Below, one piece after another: positions 35,027 through 46,228 of a stretch of 64,000 bases of DNA. The stretch's first letter is position 1. Each line of letters begins with the position of its first letter. A model generated the notes under the pieces. The model had not been told where the DNA came from, searched no databases, and saw only the letters and a list, made by a program, of their open reading frames with translations. This DNA comes from Sclerodactyla briareus. Lineage: Eukaryota; Echinodermata; Holothuroidea; Dendrochirotida; Sclerodactylidae. Location: assembly GCA_026419785.1 (NCBI GenBank), contig JAODTK010005925.1:96899-160898 (forward strand), in the 5' to 3' direction. Both the position numbers and the translations under genes were made by a program.

Positions 35027-36310
35027 AAAATTTCCTCTGATGGTCAGGGCCTCAATTATTTTTCGTTCAGTAAAAATTTTCAGCCGGCTGTGTAGGACTT
35101 GCCAGGTTATGTGATTTCCCCCTCCTGAGGTTCTTGTCGTGGGATAGCAATGAACATAGACAGTATGTTTGGACATACGTAAATGCTCTTTTATTCGAGT
35201 ACTACGGTGCAGCCTGTTTCCCCAACATATGTATCTGAACAATAGTTAAACTTAATGTCATACACACATTGTTTTGCCAGACAGTTATTTTCCCGTCTGC
35301 TGAGTTCAGAGGTGTCGCATTTCGGTGGGCAACTCTGCTTGTCTGGTGGGGCTGCAAACACTCCGGAAGACGGGTTACCGTTTAAGAAGTGCGTCCGTAA
35401 CCTGACCAGGACTGTTTTCTTGATGATAGTCTGGGCATGCCGTTTAATCTCTTCATTAACAAACGGCACCTTAAGAATAATTTTTATCCTCCTCTGCTGA
35501 TCTTGTGGGGTTGCCGAGGGTTCTTCTGATGACGGACTTGATGAAGTTGCTAGGATAGCGGATTGTTTGAGAGAGAGTTTTCTTGATACTTCATCGCTGG
35601 ATCGGGATACTGTTCTTCTTGTTGCACCCGCCAGGACAGCCCGTTTGGAGGAAATAGGACCGTGACTGTCCCATGGCAGAATGCAGCCGCTGTGTATTGT
35701 TTTGGTGTATAACTGTGTTGAGAATGACTTGGTCGTGTGATCCAGATGCACCAACGTGTCCAAGAAAGGTTGGTTATCTTGGGTTGGCATTTCCAAGGTG
35801 AACGTGATCGCTGAATTGAGGCTATTGAGGCTATTGATGAAACAACAATCGTCTAGGTTTTTTTGTTTGGTTGACCGTTCATCTCAATTTACCGTCGAAT
35901 TTACGTCGCAGTTGAGTGTCCAGAAGATTCATGTAGATGATGGCCAAGCTTGGAGCGAGATTATTTCCCATGGCCAGTCCATTGTTCGCGTTCCCATTAA
36001 TGAGGGCAGTGTCACTTGTTAGCGATAGTCTGACGAAGAATTCAAAATCGTCGCAACTCAACTCCGACAGATCACAGTCCCCTAGTGGGTACTGAGGAAC
36101 TGTCTAGCAACTGTGAAAACCCCGGGGGTTCTGTCGTCCATATCTTCAAGAGAAATGGAGCCATAGAGGTTGGTGACATATAGGCGCAGAACCCATGAGC
36201 ATTACTTTAGCGATTGATTTCTTCTAGGAACTGAAGAAATCCTCCGTGTCACGCAGGAGGGCAGGAACTTTGTACAATAACTGCGTGAGAGACATTGCCA
36301 GACATTTAGA
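35027..36310 (-). pseudogene. Penelope-like retroelement A, 5'-truncated: reverse transcriptase C-terminal half and GIY-YIG endonuclease
   Basis: Minus strand, with several frame breaks. It starts inside the reverse transcriptase at about 36300 (KFLPSCVTRR, then LYVTNLYGSISLEDMDD). Then come DFEFFVRLSLTSD and GLAMGNNLAPSLAIIYMNLL (about 35890-35990), a typical Penelope-type palm block. A degenerate LDDCCFINSLNS stands where the YxDD box is expected, followed by ITFTLEMPTQDNQPFLDTLV and ILPWDSHGPISSKRAVLAGA. After VPFVNEEIKRHAQTIIKKT comes the zinc-like and GIY-YIG part CLAKQCVYDIKFNYCSDTYV-GETG (about 35200-35290) with RIKEHLRMSKHTVYVH and IEALTI in the next frame. Penelope-like elements use this GIY-YIG nuclease to nick the target. 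The copy is dead. Its truncated 5' end abuts the terminal repeat at 36310-36460. Confidence 0.75.
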
Positions 36311-36460
36311 CATGTAAAAAATGCCAAAATGAATACATGCTTTTCCAACTTGTCCTTACGGAACATATAAAATCGTAGCAAAATATTTCGAGTGTTGACT
36401 CCACTCTTGGTCAGTTGCAATAAGCGAATAACACAGATACTGGACCATACACCCAATTAC
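36310..36460 (-). repeat. Penelope-like terminal repeat (pLTR), copy a
   Basis: On the minus strand CGCTTATTGCAACTGAC, AACACTCGAAATATTT and a later AGTTGGAAAxGCATGTAT are shared with 39120-39290. It lies exactly between the end of element B and the truncated start of element A. Such repeats, in tandem or partial form, are characteristic of Penelope-like elements. Confidence 0.6.
36386..36414 (-). ncRNA. hammerhead-ribozyme-like motif, copy a
   Basis: Minus strand: CTGACCA, a spacer A, a perfect 5-bp stem GAGTG/CACTC with a 7-base loop, then GAAA. The hammerhead core is CUGANGA, stem II, GAAA; here the G of CUGANGA is C, and there is one extra A before the stem. I could not identify stem III and the cleavage site with confidence. 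Hammerhead motifs are known in Penelope-like terminal repeats. Confidence 0.35.
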
Positions 36461-36469
36461 CCTTGAGGC

Positions 36470-38960
36470 TGGTAGGCTTCTTCTCGGCATGGGTTCTCAT
36501 GAATGAGAGATCTCTATTCAAACCTAAGTGATGTGTATTCAAGCGTAGTATTGTTTTTCAGTTCCATATGATTCGTTCTTGGGCCGAGTTGAAGCTGCCG
36601 TATAGAATTACGACCCTAATATCGGATATGTCATGGTTGGGGAGATTGAAATGCTCGGCCACAGGGAATCCTGGTTTATTCGGTCTTATGCTGGATTTAT
36701 GATTGTTGAAGCGGGACCTGAACTTTGTGCTTGTTTCCCCAACATAGGTGATCTGTGGGCATTTCGAACAGTATAAGAGATATACAACGTTTTTTTTCTG
36801 AGTCGCATCCAAATCTCCCGGGTGTCAGGCTAATACCGGAGGCTTGGTGAATATAAGTGGATGAGGGGTCAAGATGTTTGCACACCATGCATCTGCCTTC
36901 ACCGCATGGAATATTGCCGCTGTTGGGCACGTTACCTGATTTAGGAGGGCCGACCAAACCAACTTTGACCTTAGGTTGCGGGGTTGTCTATAGGCAGTGA
37001 CCCGTGGTCCCTTGAAGGTTCCCGGCTATAGTGGGGATCGGAGTCCCAGGAACCCCATGATTGCTTGACATCGTTGAAGAGGGGGCGAAGGGTGGGGTGG
37101 TAGTGACAAGCAAAGGAGGCCTGTCGCACTTCCGTTTCTCACGATAGGTGAAAAGTTCCGATCTGGGTAGGGGGAGGACTCTATTCAAATTCAATGGGCG
37201 GTAGGGCGTAACCCCTACTTAGGAAGAAAATAAACAGATCACAGCCTTATCTGGAAATCTGGTCACGTGAACAGATGCGGCGGTATCTAAGGAGCTGACT
37301 GTACACAATAGAGCTTTTGGTATGATCGGGGTGAAAACTGTTGAAATGTATGTCTATCAGTGGGTTTGGTGTAAACTGACGTCTCTATTCTGTTGCCTGT
37401 GGATCATAACCAAGACGTCAAGGAATAGGACTCGCTTTACAGAATGTTCCGTGGTGAATTTGATGGAGGATGGAAATTATTGGAAAGGGAAAAGAAGTTT
37501 AGAAGTTCTTGTTCGTCCCTGTCCCACACATGAAATGAACATGTCATCAATATAGCGGGTCATAGAAGTGGTTTACAGGGTGATACATTGATGAGATCCT
37601 GCTCCAGATAATGCTGAAAATATCTTCATATGAAGGGGGCCATTCTGGTCCCCATTGCAGTCCTTTTGGTCTGGAGGTAGTGGTGGCCATTAAAGGTGAA
37701 ATTATTGTGCTCGAGGATGAACTCGATTAGTTTGGAAACCTCATGGTGTTGGGCAACCCCTTAGAGCCGCCATTAGTTTTTCGCATGCTAGGGCGCCCCG
37801 CTTTGTGGGAATATTAGTGTAAAGGGCGGAAACATCCATTGTGACCAGAATGACCTCAGGTAGATACGGAATGCATGAGTTGTTTAGGAAATACGTGCTG
37901 TCTTGAAAGAAACTGGGGATAGTGGGGAGCAGAGGTTGTAGATACCCATCAACATAGGCAGAGGTATAAATTGGTCTCCCCGGGACGGGGATGTTATGTT
38001 CCCGGGCGAGTTCGAAAACCCGACATCTGACAGTTTTCAGTGTCCTTGGCCTTTTCATACACCCGACCTCTAAGTTTGTGAATCTTAGGGAGAGAGTTTG
38101 TTGTTCGGCCTCATTGATGTACTTGACCGTGTCAATGACCACCACTGCACCACCTTTATCCGCCGGTTTGATGACGACTTGTTGGTTGCTGCCGAGCTCG
38201 TCGAGGGCTTTACGGACGGATTCGTCGAGGTTGGATGGCGTAGTCTTGCTGTTGTCGAGTGACGAAAGGAAGTTGGCCGCGTTGACGAAAGTGTCAATAA
38301 AGACATTGCGGTTCGACGGAGGCACCCATGTCTTCTTCTCTTCACTGTGTCACGTTTTTCGTGAACTGAATGGGAGCGGAGGCTTCTCTGTTCTTTGCCC
38401 ACTCGCGAAATCGGACCTTCCTGGTGAAACTGGTTGAGTCGTGGCCCATCCCACAGGGCTGACTCGAGTAATCGGCAGTGGGCAGTCCCAATTCCAGTAC
38501 CCTGGTTTTACCCCTCGGGGTGAGGTCGTGACTGGAGAGGTTGACAAACTTTTGAACTCGCATGTTCCGTGTGTGAGGCCTCACTGTGGTGTTGCGGATG
38601 AACATCTTATTAAGATGAAACTATTTAGGAGTATCCAGTCAACTCTATCCTTCCGGGTAAGCTTTTTTTAAGACTGGAGCGCGACGGATTAGGGCTTGGT
38701 GTTTTTTCTTGTTTCTTGCGTCTGATGCTCTTGTTCAAGGCAGCGCGGTAGGACCCCAATTGATCGTAGAATCTGGTTGACCATCCACGTATCGTCTATC
38801 CGTTGTTGCCGAGGTTGCAGCCGCAGGAGATCGTCAGGCTAAGGAATTGCTGTGTTAGTTCGTAGGCGTCTTCTGAGTGATAACATTGCGAAGTTTGGGT
38901 CGGCAGTGTCATTTATAATCGATTGAGCACGTCGTTCGCACTTGTTGAAAACTGTGTGCC
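36470..38960 (-). pseudogene. Penelope-like retroelement B, nearly full-length: reverse transcriptase and GIY-YIG endonuclease
   Basis: Minus strand, frames broken several times. A basic N-terminal region (RRKKQEKT near 38700) leads to VNLSSHDLTPRGKTRVLELG (about 38500-38560) and FTRKVRFREW. Then comes a long frame 38325-37741 with VVIKPADKGGAVVVIDTVKY, RPIYTSAYVDGYLQPLLPTI and LVTMDVSALYTNIPTKRG. Next are [20 protein letters not shown] and [10 protein letters not shown] (about 37640-37730), and the intact catalytic box TRYIDDMFISC (about 37530-37560). The linker PPKSGNVPNSG and CGEGRCMVCKHL (about 36880-36955) follows, then the nuclease NVVYLLYCSKCPQITYVGET (about 36730-36790) and RSRFNNHKSSIRP. 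The tail LNTHHLGLNRDLSFM ends near 36480. This order is diagnostic for Penelope-like elements. Flanked by terminal repeats at 39120-39290 and 36310-36460. Confidence 0.85.
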
Positions 38961-39119
38961 ACTGCTGCGAAGTTTAAACTTTTTGGAATGAGGTCCAATC
39001 TCTTGCACTTAGAGAGGAAATAAATAGAGGCTCGCGTGTTAACCAATGTGTACAATGTTGTCGGATTTCACACGCCTTAATTCCGTATCCGAGTACGGAA
39101 TATAAAACAATATCAGTTG

Positions 39120-39290
39120 GCGTGTGTTGGAAATATATACATACAAACCCAGAAAAAATACGGCAAAAAAAAAAAGATACATGCATTTCCAACTTAGTAT
39201 TACTTGAACAATAGAACGGTAGAAAAATATTTCGAGTGTTGAACTCCACCTCTTCGTCAGTTGCAATAAGCGGTGTATTATAATATATAT
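39120..39290 (-). repeat. Penelope-like terminal repeat (pLTR), copy b
   Basis: Upstream of element B on its coding strand. Shares CGCTTATTGCAACTGAC, ACACTCGAAATATTTT and AGTTGGAAA with 36310-36460. The gap to the recognisable coding start (about 38960) is normal leader. Confidence 0.6.
39230..39260 (-). ncRNA. hammerhead-ribozyme-like motif, copy b
   Basis: Minus strand: CTGACGA (a correct CUGANGA core), a spacer A, GAGGTGGAGTTCAACACTC, which folds as GAG(G)TG/CACTC-like stem II with one bulge, then GAAA. The copy at 36386-36414 has a perfect stem but a mutated core, so the ancestral repeat probably had both. Stem III and cleavage site not assigned. Confidence 0.4.
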
Positions 39291-39798
39291 ACAATGGCCA
39301 GGACGAGTAACGATTCCTTTTCCTAAAATGAGGTCATACATCTGTTTTTTCCAATCTCGGGGGGAAACTACAAATTTTTTTTTTTTTTTTTTTTCGGGTT
39401 TTTATTGAAGCCAACAGAACAGACAATTGGTCCATCAAAAGGTTTAGAGGATGACGGTAAACTTCCGTTTTCAAGAGCTTTACAGGTTCTTAAGTTTTCT
39501 GCAGTAACATTTAGCCTAAACGGCGTACGAATCATCGCTAAACGACTATTAGGATACAACGAGAACGCCAATAACGTGGTCATTACAAACAACAGACATG
39601 TCTCTCTCGAATATCGCTATCGTACTCTAACCTACATCATGACAAACAATGGGTCAATGCTGCTAAACATCTTACCTGCAACTAACCAACATCAGTGAAC
39701 TGCAATAGGATGTCTTCATATTAGCAGCACTTTTTCTCCTCAAAATCGGTCTTGGCCCCGAATAAACTTGTTTTAAAGCTTCGAATGAACCAGATAAT
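39291..39798. other. intergenic with a T run
   Basis: T run at 39375-39394. The plus-strand frame 39405-39698 and its minus-strand counterpart have no recognised domain. Confidence 0.45.
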
Positions 39799-40080
39799 GG
39801 AGGCTGATTAGCTCAGCCGGCAAGGCTCCAGACATGTGATCCGAAGTGGTGAGTTCGAAGTCACACCAAAGCCCGAGGGCAAATCTCCTAGTGCCCTCAG
39901 ACAAGACAGGACTGTTCCACGTTATACCAGACCTCGGTGTGGTGCCTAGTGGATAGTAGGCATACGTCTTATGTGGTTTCAACTCTATATGTACTTGTGG
40001 TGACAAGTCACTACTGATCAGGGGTATTCTTGAAACGGCCTTGATCACTCGAAGGAGCGCTAAAACCAAATATAAACAGA
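39799..40080 (+). mobile_element. tRNA-derived SINE
   Basis: The head GCTGATTAGCTCAGCCGG has the A box, and GAGTTCGAAGTC at 39851 is a B box at normal spacing. The body holds CCTCGGTGTGGTGCCTAGTG, and the 3' end GGAGCGCTAAAACCAAAT resembles ends of other SINEs here. A hydrophobic minus-strand frame across its 3' end is an artefact. Confidence 0.6.
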
Positions 40081-40490
40081 TTATGACAAGAAGCCCGAAG
40101 AACGATGAAGTCGCCACAAATTCCGATTTATTTATCCTTCCCCTTGTCAATCCACGAAGGCTCTCTTTCTTGTTATCGGCGCTTTTTCAACGCATTCGAA
40201 ACGAATTACAAACCAGATTAACCGATTTTAACATTAATACCCGACCCTCGGAGATTCCAGCCCATTCCGTCTCATGGAGACAAGAAACGAGCTCTCTGAG
40301 CATTGGCGTCACAAGTTACAAAAACATCGTCAAGCTGGTCAATACGCTCTATATTGCCACTAAATCAGGATCATCACTTCATTCGGTAGACAAAAGTGCA
40401 CGCTGAGAAAGGAACAGTCCTGAGTAACATGAAAAAGTCGGTACCGTGACTGCACTATACCATCCGACCAACAATATTTGGGGTAAATCA
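40081..40490. other. intergenic or intron, nothing recognised
   Basis: The plus-strand frame ending at 40406 has no recognised domain. Confidence 0.45.
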
Positions 40491-40585
40491 TTATGTGGTT
40501 GTATTCTTGCCGGAAAACTTTGTTGAGCAGATCGCAAGATGTGAGTTCTTGCCGCGGAGCTTTAAGGAGAACGAAACAACCCCAA
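40491..40585 (-). CDS. candidate second exon of a secreted protein
   Basis: Minus-strand acceptor TGTATTCAACAG ends at 40586. In the phase dictated by the exon at 40720-40894 it reads VGVVSFSLKLRGKNSHLAIC then STKFSGKNTTT and stops. The next frame continues as DLPQILLVGWYSAVTVP, so a one-base break is possible. Domain not recognised; the alternation of hydrophobic strands and the cysteine suggest an extracellular beta-rich fold. Confidence 0.3.
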
Positions 40586-40719
40586 CTGTTGAATACAAGA
40601 ATATAGCACCACATAGAATTACAAACGCTACACCGCTGATAACATTTAGGTCAGCCCTGACATACAGTCAAACTCACCACCATGCCGCAGTAATTACGAG
40701 TGGGGCGATATGAACTTAC

Positions 40720-40894
40720 CTTCAGCTATGGAAATCTTCTCATTCACGACTAAGTCTCTTGGCTTATTCAGACAAGACCGTAATCCCAACTCGATTTTAC
40801 ACATGACCATCATCGTAGAAAACGTATGACTATTGCTCAGGCCAATCGCTGTACAGACGATTATTATGAACCCTATCAGATGAGACCCCCACAT
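40720..40894 (-). CDS. candidate first exon with signal peptide
   Basis: The start codon at 40894 gives MWGSHLIGFIIIVCTAIGLS, a textbook signal peptide (polar start, 11-residue hydrophobic core, small residues before the cleavage site), followed by a mature start with Cys and KPRDLVVNEKISIAEG. It ends at a full-consensus donor, GAAG then GTAAGTTC, at 40719. Length 175 nt leaves one base of a split codon, which joins in frame to the acceptor at 40586. So this is probably the start of a secreted or membrane protein gene on the minus strand. Later exons are not identified. Confidence 0.5.
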
Positions 40895-41049
40895 TTAGTT
40901 TAACAAAACAAAAACAACCCTCCCTCAGCAAAAAATCACTAACGACGGCCCACCAACGAAGCACTAACCAATATTAGGGTTGAACTCATATTCATATGGA
41001 ATAAGAATTTGACATTATTTTGCAAAAAGATCCATCTCCCCCTTTTTAA
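40895..41049. other. presumed upstream region of the signal-peptide exon
   Basis: AT-rich; no clear TATA box seen in the minus-strand direction. Confidence 0.35.
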
Positions 41050-41460
41050 CCCCCCCCCCCCACCCCCCCCACCCCCCCCACCCCCCACCCTCGTCTCACT
41101 CCATCTCCAACCTTTTTTTTAGACTAACCGTCGTCCTGTCGCTAACTATCTACCGAGTCAAACCCAGGAAGGATACCGCTAGCTAGGCAACTCCAGCCCA
41201 CATATCAGCTCTCTTAATCGGGATCTCAATACGTTCTGTGAATCGTTCGACAGGACGTAATCCTACGTCGACAACCACTCGTTCTCTACGATCTCAATAA
41301 CCCTCTGACTGACGTCCTCAATACTGGTACTAGGTAAACAAATACGCATTCGCTTTGGCAAGCCCCCCCCCCCCCCCCCCCCCACCCCCATCACCCCCAC
41401 TCACCCATACTTACCTCTACCTTTCTCCGTCCCCACACATTTACCATACCCCTTACCCCT
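41050..41460. repeat. C-rich tracts
   Basis: 41050-41092 is runs of C broken by single A. 41364-41383 is another long C run followed by CCCCA words. Both are G4-capable on the minus strand. Confidence 0.8.
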
Positions 41461-41517
41461 CAGTGCAATACCATTTATGACACAAGCACATCCCTATCCG
41501 GTTAACCCTCGTCCTCC

Positions 41518-41657
41518 GCAAGGCGTGTTTCCGCGTTATGTTAGCTGTCTGCAGATTTGCGTTTGGTACGGCCAATCTGTCCCCCGTTCCTGCAAGGCGT
41601 GTTTCCGCGTGATTTTAGCTGTCTGCTCGAATTTGTGTTTGGTACGGCCAGTCTGCC
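41518..41657 (+). repeat. 74-bp tandem duplication
   Basis: GCAAGGCGTGTTTCCGCGT and TTTGGTACGGCCA(A/G)TCTG recur at a 74-base offset (41518 and 41592). The open frames crossing it reflect the repeat. Confidence 0.8.
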
Positions 41658-42004
41658 GTCTCTCTGTATAGCCAGAAGTCACCATTGCTCCGAACATCTG
41701 TTTCGTCTGCCTGTGTAGAATGAGGAGTCGGGCGAGTTCGCAGACCCCCGCCCCGCCAAAGCTTCCCAATGTGGCGTTAGTGGAAATATATCGTGTTCCT
41801 TCCTGGCCCACGGCTTGTTACTGGTTCACGTGACTATTGGACTATTGGACCACTATAAATACAAGCTTATTATGGTGAATGAATACGCGAGTCGCTAAAT
41901 AGTTGGTTAATTCGTATTCATTCATTTTCCGAATTTAAATCACTGTTACTTTCACAATTCTTACGTATACTTTTTTTTACACGATCATTACTACATAATT
42001 AGTA
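41658..42004. other. intergenic, nothing certain
   Basis: A TATA-like CTATAAATACAAG lies at 41852-41864 in sequence that might be an LTR or promoter, without supporting features. Confidence 0.4.
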
Positions 42005-42665
42005 GTATTGCTGAGCAAGCTGAGCAAGCGGTGTGGGATAACAAGGCAGCTAACTCTGAACACCAAACCAGTAATCCGGCAGCTCCTCATCACCTGCGTC
42101 GGCAGTGAATCTTGACACCTACGCCAGACAGGAGAACCGCTTGGAAAGTTTCCATCTTCGCTGCCTCCGGCGCATCATGGACATAACATGGCAGGACAAA
42201 GTCACCAACACTGCTGTCCTGGGGAAAAGCAGGCTCCTCACATCATCTCATGCTCTGTCAACGTCGGCTCCGGTGGCTCGGCCACGTACACCGCATGGAG
42301 GACGGTCGCATTCAAGGACCTCCTGTATGGCAAACTGGCTACAGGATTCCGCCCAACGGGTCGCCCAGCACTGCGCTACAAGGACGTCTGCAAGCGCGAC
42401 CTTAAACTCACGGGCATCGACACGTCCAAATGGGAGCGGCAACTTGCAGATGATCGTGACGGATGGCGCCTGCTGTCCGGGCTGGATCAAGGGGGGGAGG
42501 AGAAAAGGACCCTACAGCTAGTAGAAAGGAGGGCACGTAGAAAGATAGACAAACAGACATCTCTACCCCCCACTCTCATTTTGTGTTGCAACAACTGCTG
42601 CAGAGACTGTCACGCCAGGATTGGACTGTTGAGCCATACCATACGCTGGCTATCAACAACGACTG
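42005..42665 (+). pseudogene. non-LTR retrotransposon, C-terminal part of reverse transcriptase
   Basis: Plus strand with frame breaks. QLTLNTKPVIRQLLITCVGS leads to RLESFHLRCLRRIMDITWQD, KVTNTAVL, then in the next frame KDLLYGKLATGFRPTGRPAL, RYKDVCKRDLKLTGID and WERQLADDRDGWR. The element ends in a cysteine motif CNNCCRDCHARIGLLSH whose final cysteine is lost. This is the widespread thumb/tail of an invertebrate non-LTR polyprotein (FHxRCLR, GRPxLRYKDVCKRDLK, C-x2-C-R-x-C-x-SRIGL). The catalytic domain lies upstream and is missing, so the copy is 5'-truncated and dead. Confidence 0.75.
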
Positions 42666-43550
42666 ATTTGACTTTCCAGGGTGGGCACCAACCATTGAGT
42701 CTCTCGGACAGAAGGATGCCTACTACTATACTAGTAGTATTGATGTTAAGGGTGGTAAATTTTCTTGCGTAGTTCCCTTCATACTTTCCGCACAATTCCC
42801 AGTAGAGACATGAATAATATCATCTTCACAGCATAATAATTGGCAGCTGTGGTGACAATATTATCTGAATGTTGGCACATTCACTGGCCTGAATTCTGGG
42901 CCTCCGTAGATACTGATTCATGATTCCCAATCACATATTGTTGAGCGTGGGGTGTGTGTAGGCCATAGTACTGTAATGGGTCTTATATACGAAACCATAT
43001 ATCATCATACGCCTCAGTACAATAATGTTATTGCTATAATCGAAACGTTAGCCCATTCACTGATCTACATTAGGGCCCCCTCAGATTCTAAATACGATTG
43101 CCAGTCGCCTCACGCAGAGAGAGGAGGTGATGTGTGTTGGTCTATAGTGCATGAATCGGGCACTAGTTTGTAACGTGACCTGTTTCGATACTGGCTCTAG
43201 GTGGGCCTCTAGTCTACACTACATTGCTGTCTCGCATCATCCCAATTATTCCTCGTGTTTCGCTCGACCACGTGATAGCAGTACCCAATGGAGCTACGTT
43301 TAGAAGGATCTACGATTGCCTTTACAGGTCCTGGCTTACGTGAATTGCTTATACATCGCAGCAATATACACCGAAACTTTTCTTTCTTTTTCTACAATAT
43401 GAAATTGAAGGCACCCATCGTTTAACACCTCAGCCTATATCCTTGAATTATTTGTGTAGTCACTGATGCGATTGACTCGAAATCATTACTTGTATTTCTG
43501 GAAGACATCGAGAAGAACAACTGCTCTACTTCAGCATATATAATTGCTTC
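42666..43550. other. intergenic and likely promoter side of the next exon
   Basis: No gene seen. Ends just upstream of the signal-peptide exon at 43564. TATATAATTG at 43538-43547 could be a TATA-like element very close to the start. Confidence 0.4.
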
Positions 43551-43563
43551 GTAAAATGGCACG

Positions 43564-43626
43564 ATGGATTTCGGTCTCTTTTGCTATGCGCGTTGTTTGC
43601 AAGTCAAAGTGCTGCAGTCAACAGAG
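43564..43626 (+). CDS. signal-peptide first exon, copy 1 (one-base frame break)
   Basis: The start codon at 43564 is followed by sequence paralogous to the intact exon at 47545. With one base off, the frame reads SLLLCALFASQSAAVNR, a hydrophobic secretion signal, ending AACAGAG before a GTGAGT donor. As written, the frame from the ATG lacks that core, so this copy is broken near 43568-43576 or carries a sequencing indel. Product unknown beyond being secretory. Confidence 0.4.
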
Positions 43627-46228
43627 GTGAGTAACAATTTGAAAACATTATTCTCTCTGATCACTCCCCTTATTGCTGGCTTGTATGACTGAAACTTATA
43701 AATTTGGTCATACTTTGCAGTATAATTTTTTGTAATAGAATTTGCCTACCTTTGAAACCATCACTGAGCCGTTGCCTATTTCTGTTGTTTGCAATTTACG
43801 ACTTGGAGAACTAGAGACTTGCCGGAATAGTTCTGACTACTGCCTAAATTCATTCATTCCAAGTCTGTTCATTATCGTTTGTGAGTTTTCATTGGGGATT
43901 TCGTGGCGGCATCAGTACATCTTTTGAACATTGTTTGAACATACCGTTGCCGCAGTCTTACTTTAATACACAATGAAACGTACTCGTTAGGGCTGGCGTA
44001 AACACTTTGGCTACCTAATACAATTCTTTCCTGGTAACAAATATATCCCACGAACATAGCTTCGGCCGCTTTCTGTTGCTGCTTTTAACAAATACCCTGG
44101 TACAGTTGCAATAAATCAACGCACTGTAACACCTTCAAAAATAACAGAACCGAAAATATTATTGTAAGAATGTAGTATTCAATGTTCCTACTTCCATATA
44201 ATTGGTTTAAAAGACATTGTCAAGTAACATATTTCTTTTAAACTAGCATACTTAAGAGGACAATCAACCCCACACACCCCCCCCCATTTACGGATCTAGC
44301 CATGTTGTGTTGTTGAGATATTTCAATTTAACTTTTGAGAAATTAAGGAATAATGGCTTCACGAGAACGATTCAGAGACTGCCCATAGCCCCTTCACAGT
44401 AAATTCTCCAGTTTAACCATGTAACAGAAAGAACGAAAGAGGATTCCACTTAGAAGTGAATTCTTCGAATATAAATTGGGTGACCAATTTTGTAGGTTTT
44501 TTTGTCGGATAACATCTATAGTTTGTGCATCACCAAAGATTTTCAAGAGTAAATGTTTTAACCTTGACCCTGTGTTATGTGCGATCCTACGGTTCCCCCA
44601 GTTTGTCACAAGACAAATTTTGCAATAGCTTATCGTGCCTCATCGTTCAAATTGGCTGAAAATATTCGGTCTATGAGTGTTCGGCTGTCATAATGCCAAC
44701 GCTAAGCATACCAAAAGTTTAGTCATGTTCCCATGACTTGGCCTTAGAAACCGTTGAATCCAAAATGGTTAGATTTTAGAGGAAGATATAGGAGTGGGCG
44801 GGGAATGCCCCATCCAAGAAACGATAATTTGGAGAGGCAACATAAAAATTAGGGAGTTACTACTAAGAGCTCCGACAAGTTGAATCTTGTTTCAGCTCAA
44901 CGACCTGGTAGCAGTTCCAGACTCAACTGAATTTGACATTTTTGGAGTCGACGCGTATTATCTTTCAGCTCAATTCTTATCTGGCCTGTTAGAAATACAG
45001 ATAAAGAATTGTTATGAGTTAGGCTGCTTGTACTTTCTGTTTAACGAGGCACATCCGATTTGAATGGGAAGGACCTTGAACATTCACCATCAATGAAAAA
45101 AAAATCTAACCTCTTCCATACCACACCGACGATGCAATTGTCAGCCGAACTTATTTCGAACGTTTGCGACGCTACATGACATTCGTGAGAATAACATTAA
45201 CCGTACTCTGCGGTTATTCTTCTACCTAGACGCCTTCAACACGGGGAAACAACGGGAAAAACATGACACTGGTATTACGTGAAAGCTCCCAAAAATGTTT
45301 TTTTTTCAGTGGGGGGGGGGGTGGGATCTTCTGCCCAGTATTGTATTTTTTTTTTTCAGAAATGCCCAACGACAGATGACAAGGATATACTGATGTGTTA
45401 TATCTTTTTTCATCCTCAAGTTTATTGATCAGCTCCCGATTTTTTAGAGGTAAATAATTTTGTCTGCATGTGCATTTGTTTAACCTGACTGTTCCGAGAA
45501 CCAACTGCCGAAATTCCGCTTCTTGTTTGTCTATATGGATAAATAAGTTTATAATCAACTTTTTAGAATTGGCGATGGATATTACAGTAGCCTCCTGTCA
45601 ATATATTATAATACCACGACATTATGGTATGGGAACGACTGGTCCAACGTCCTCGAGTATTTAATATGCTTTCTACACTCTTTTTGAAAGGAATATTCCG
45701 ACCGCTTTTCAGTTATCTTTCTCGTCATTTAAAGGGCAAACCTGTTGTATTATAGTGGTGATTCCCTGAGTGATTGTGACCGTTTTAATTTACAAAAGCC
45801 CCGAATCTCTGGAAACATAACCATCACTGTTCGAAAACCAAACCTTTTTCTTAGAACAACAGGTTTCATGTATTCCCTAAAAAATTTCATGACGACAAAA
45901 TGATTTTTCTACCAAAAGAACTACATTCCATCCCAGATGTTTTTTTTTTTTTTTTTCCCGATTTTTATGCAACAAATTCATTGCAAGCGTGATGGCCTTT
46001 TAAACTCGTAATGTTTGATTTCATACGTGGGAGATCGCGAAACGCCTAAGAACGGCCATTTTAACTCCAATTTAATACGCAATATAGTTTTACGGACACT
46101 AATTGATAATCGGAACAGTATTTTTTAATACGATATGGAACATCTTCCATTCTGGAAATACCAATGTTAACTTACAGTGACCTTGTTACTCAGAACAACA
46201 ATGTTATAGAAATCGACTACAGCTGTCA

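Noticed and set aside
39773-40150. Minus-strand frame with a strong hydrophobic helix (FFGLLVIICLYLVLALL)
   Set aside because: It overlaps the 3' part and body of a plus-strand SINE; the helix arises from the SINE end.
41477-41811. Overlapping frames around 41.5-41.8 kb
   Set aside because: They follow the 74-bp tandem duplication rather than a protein.
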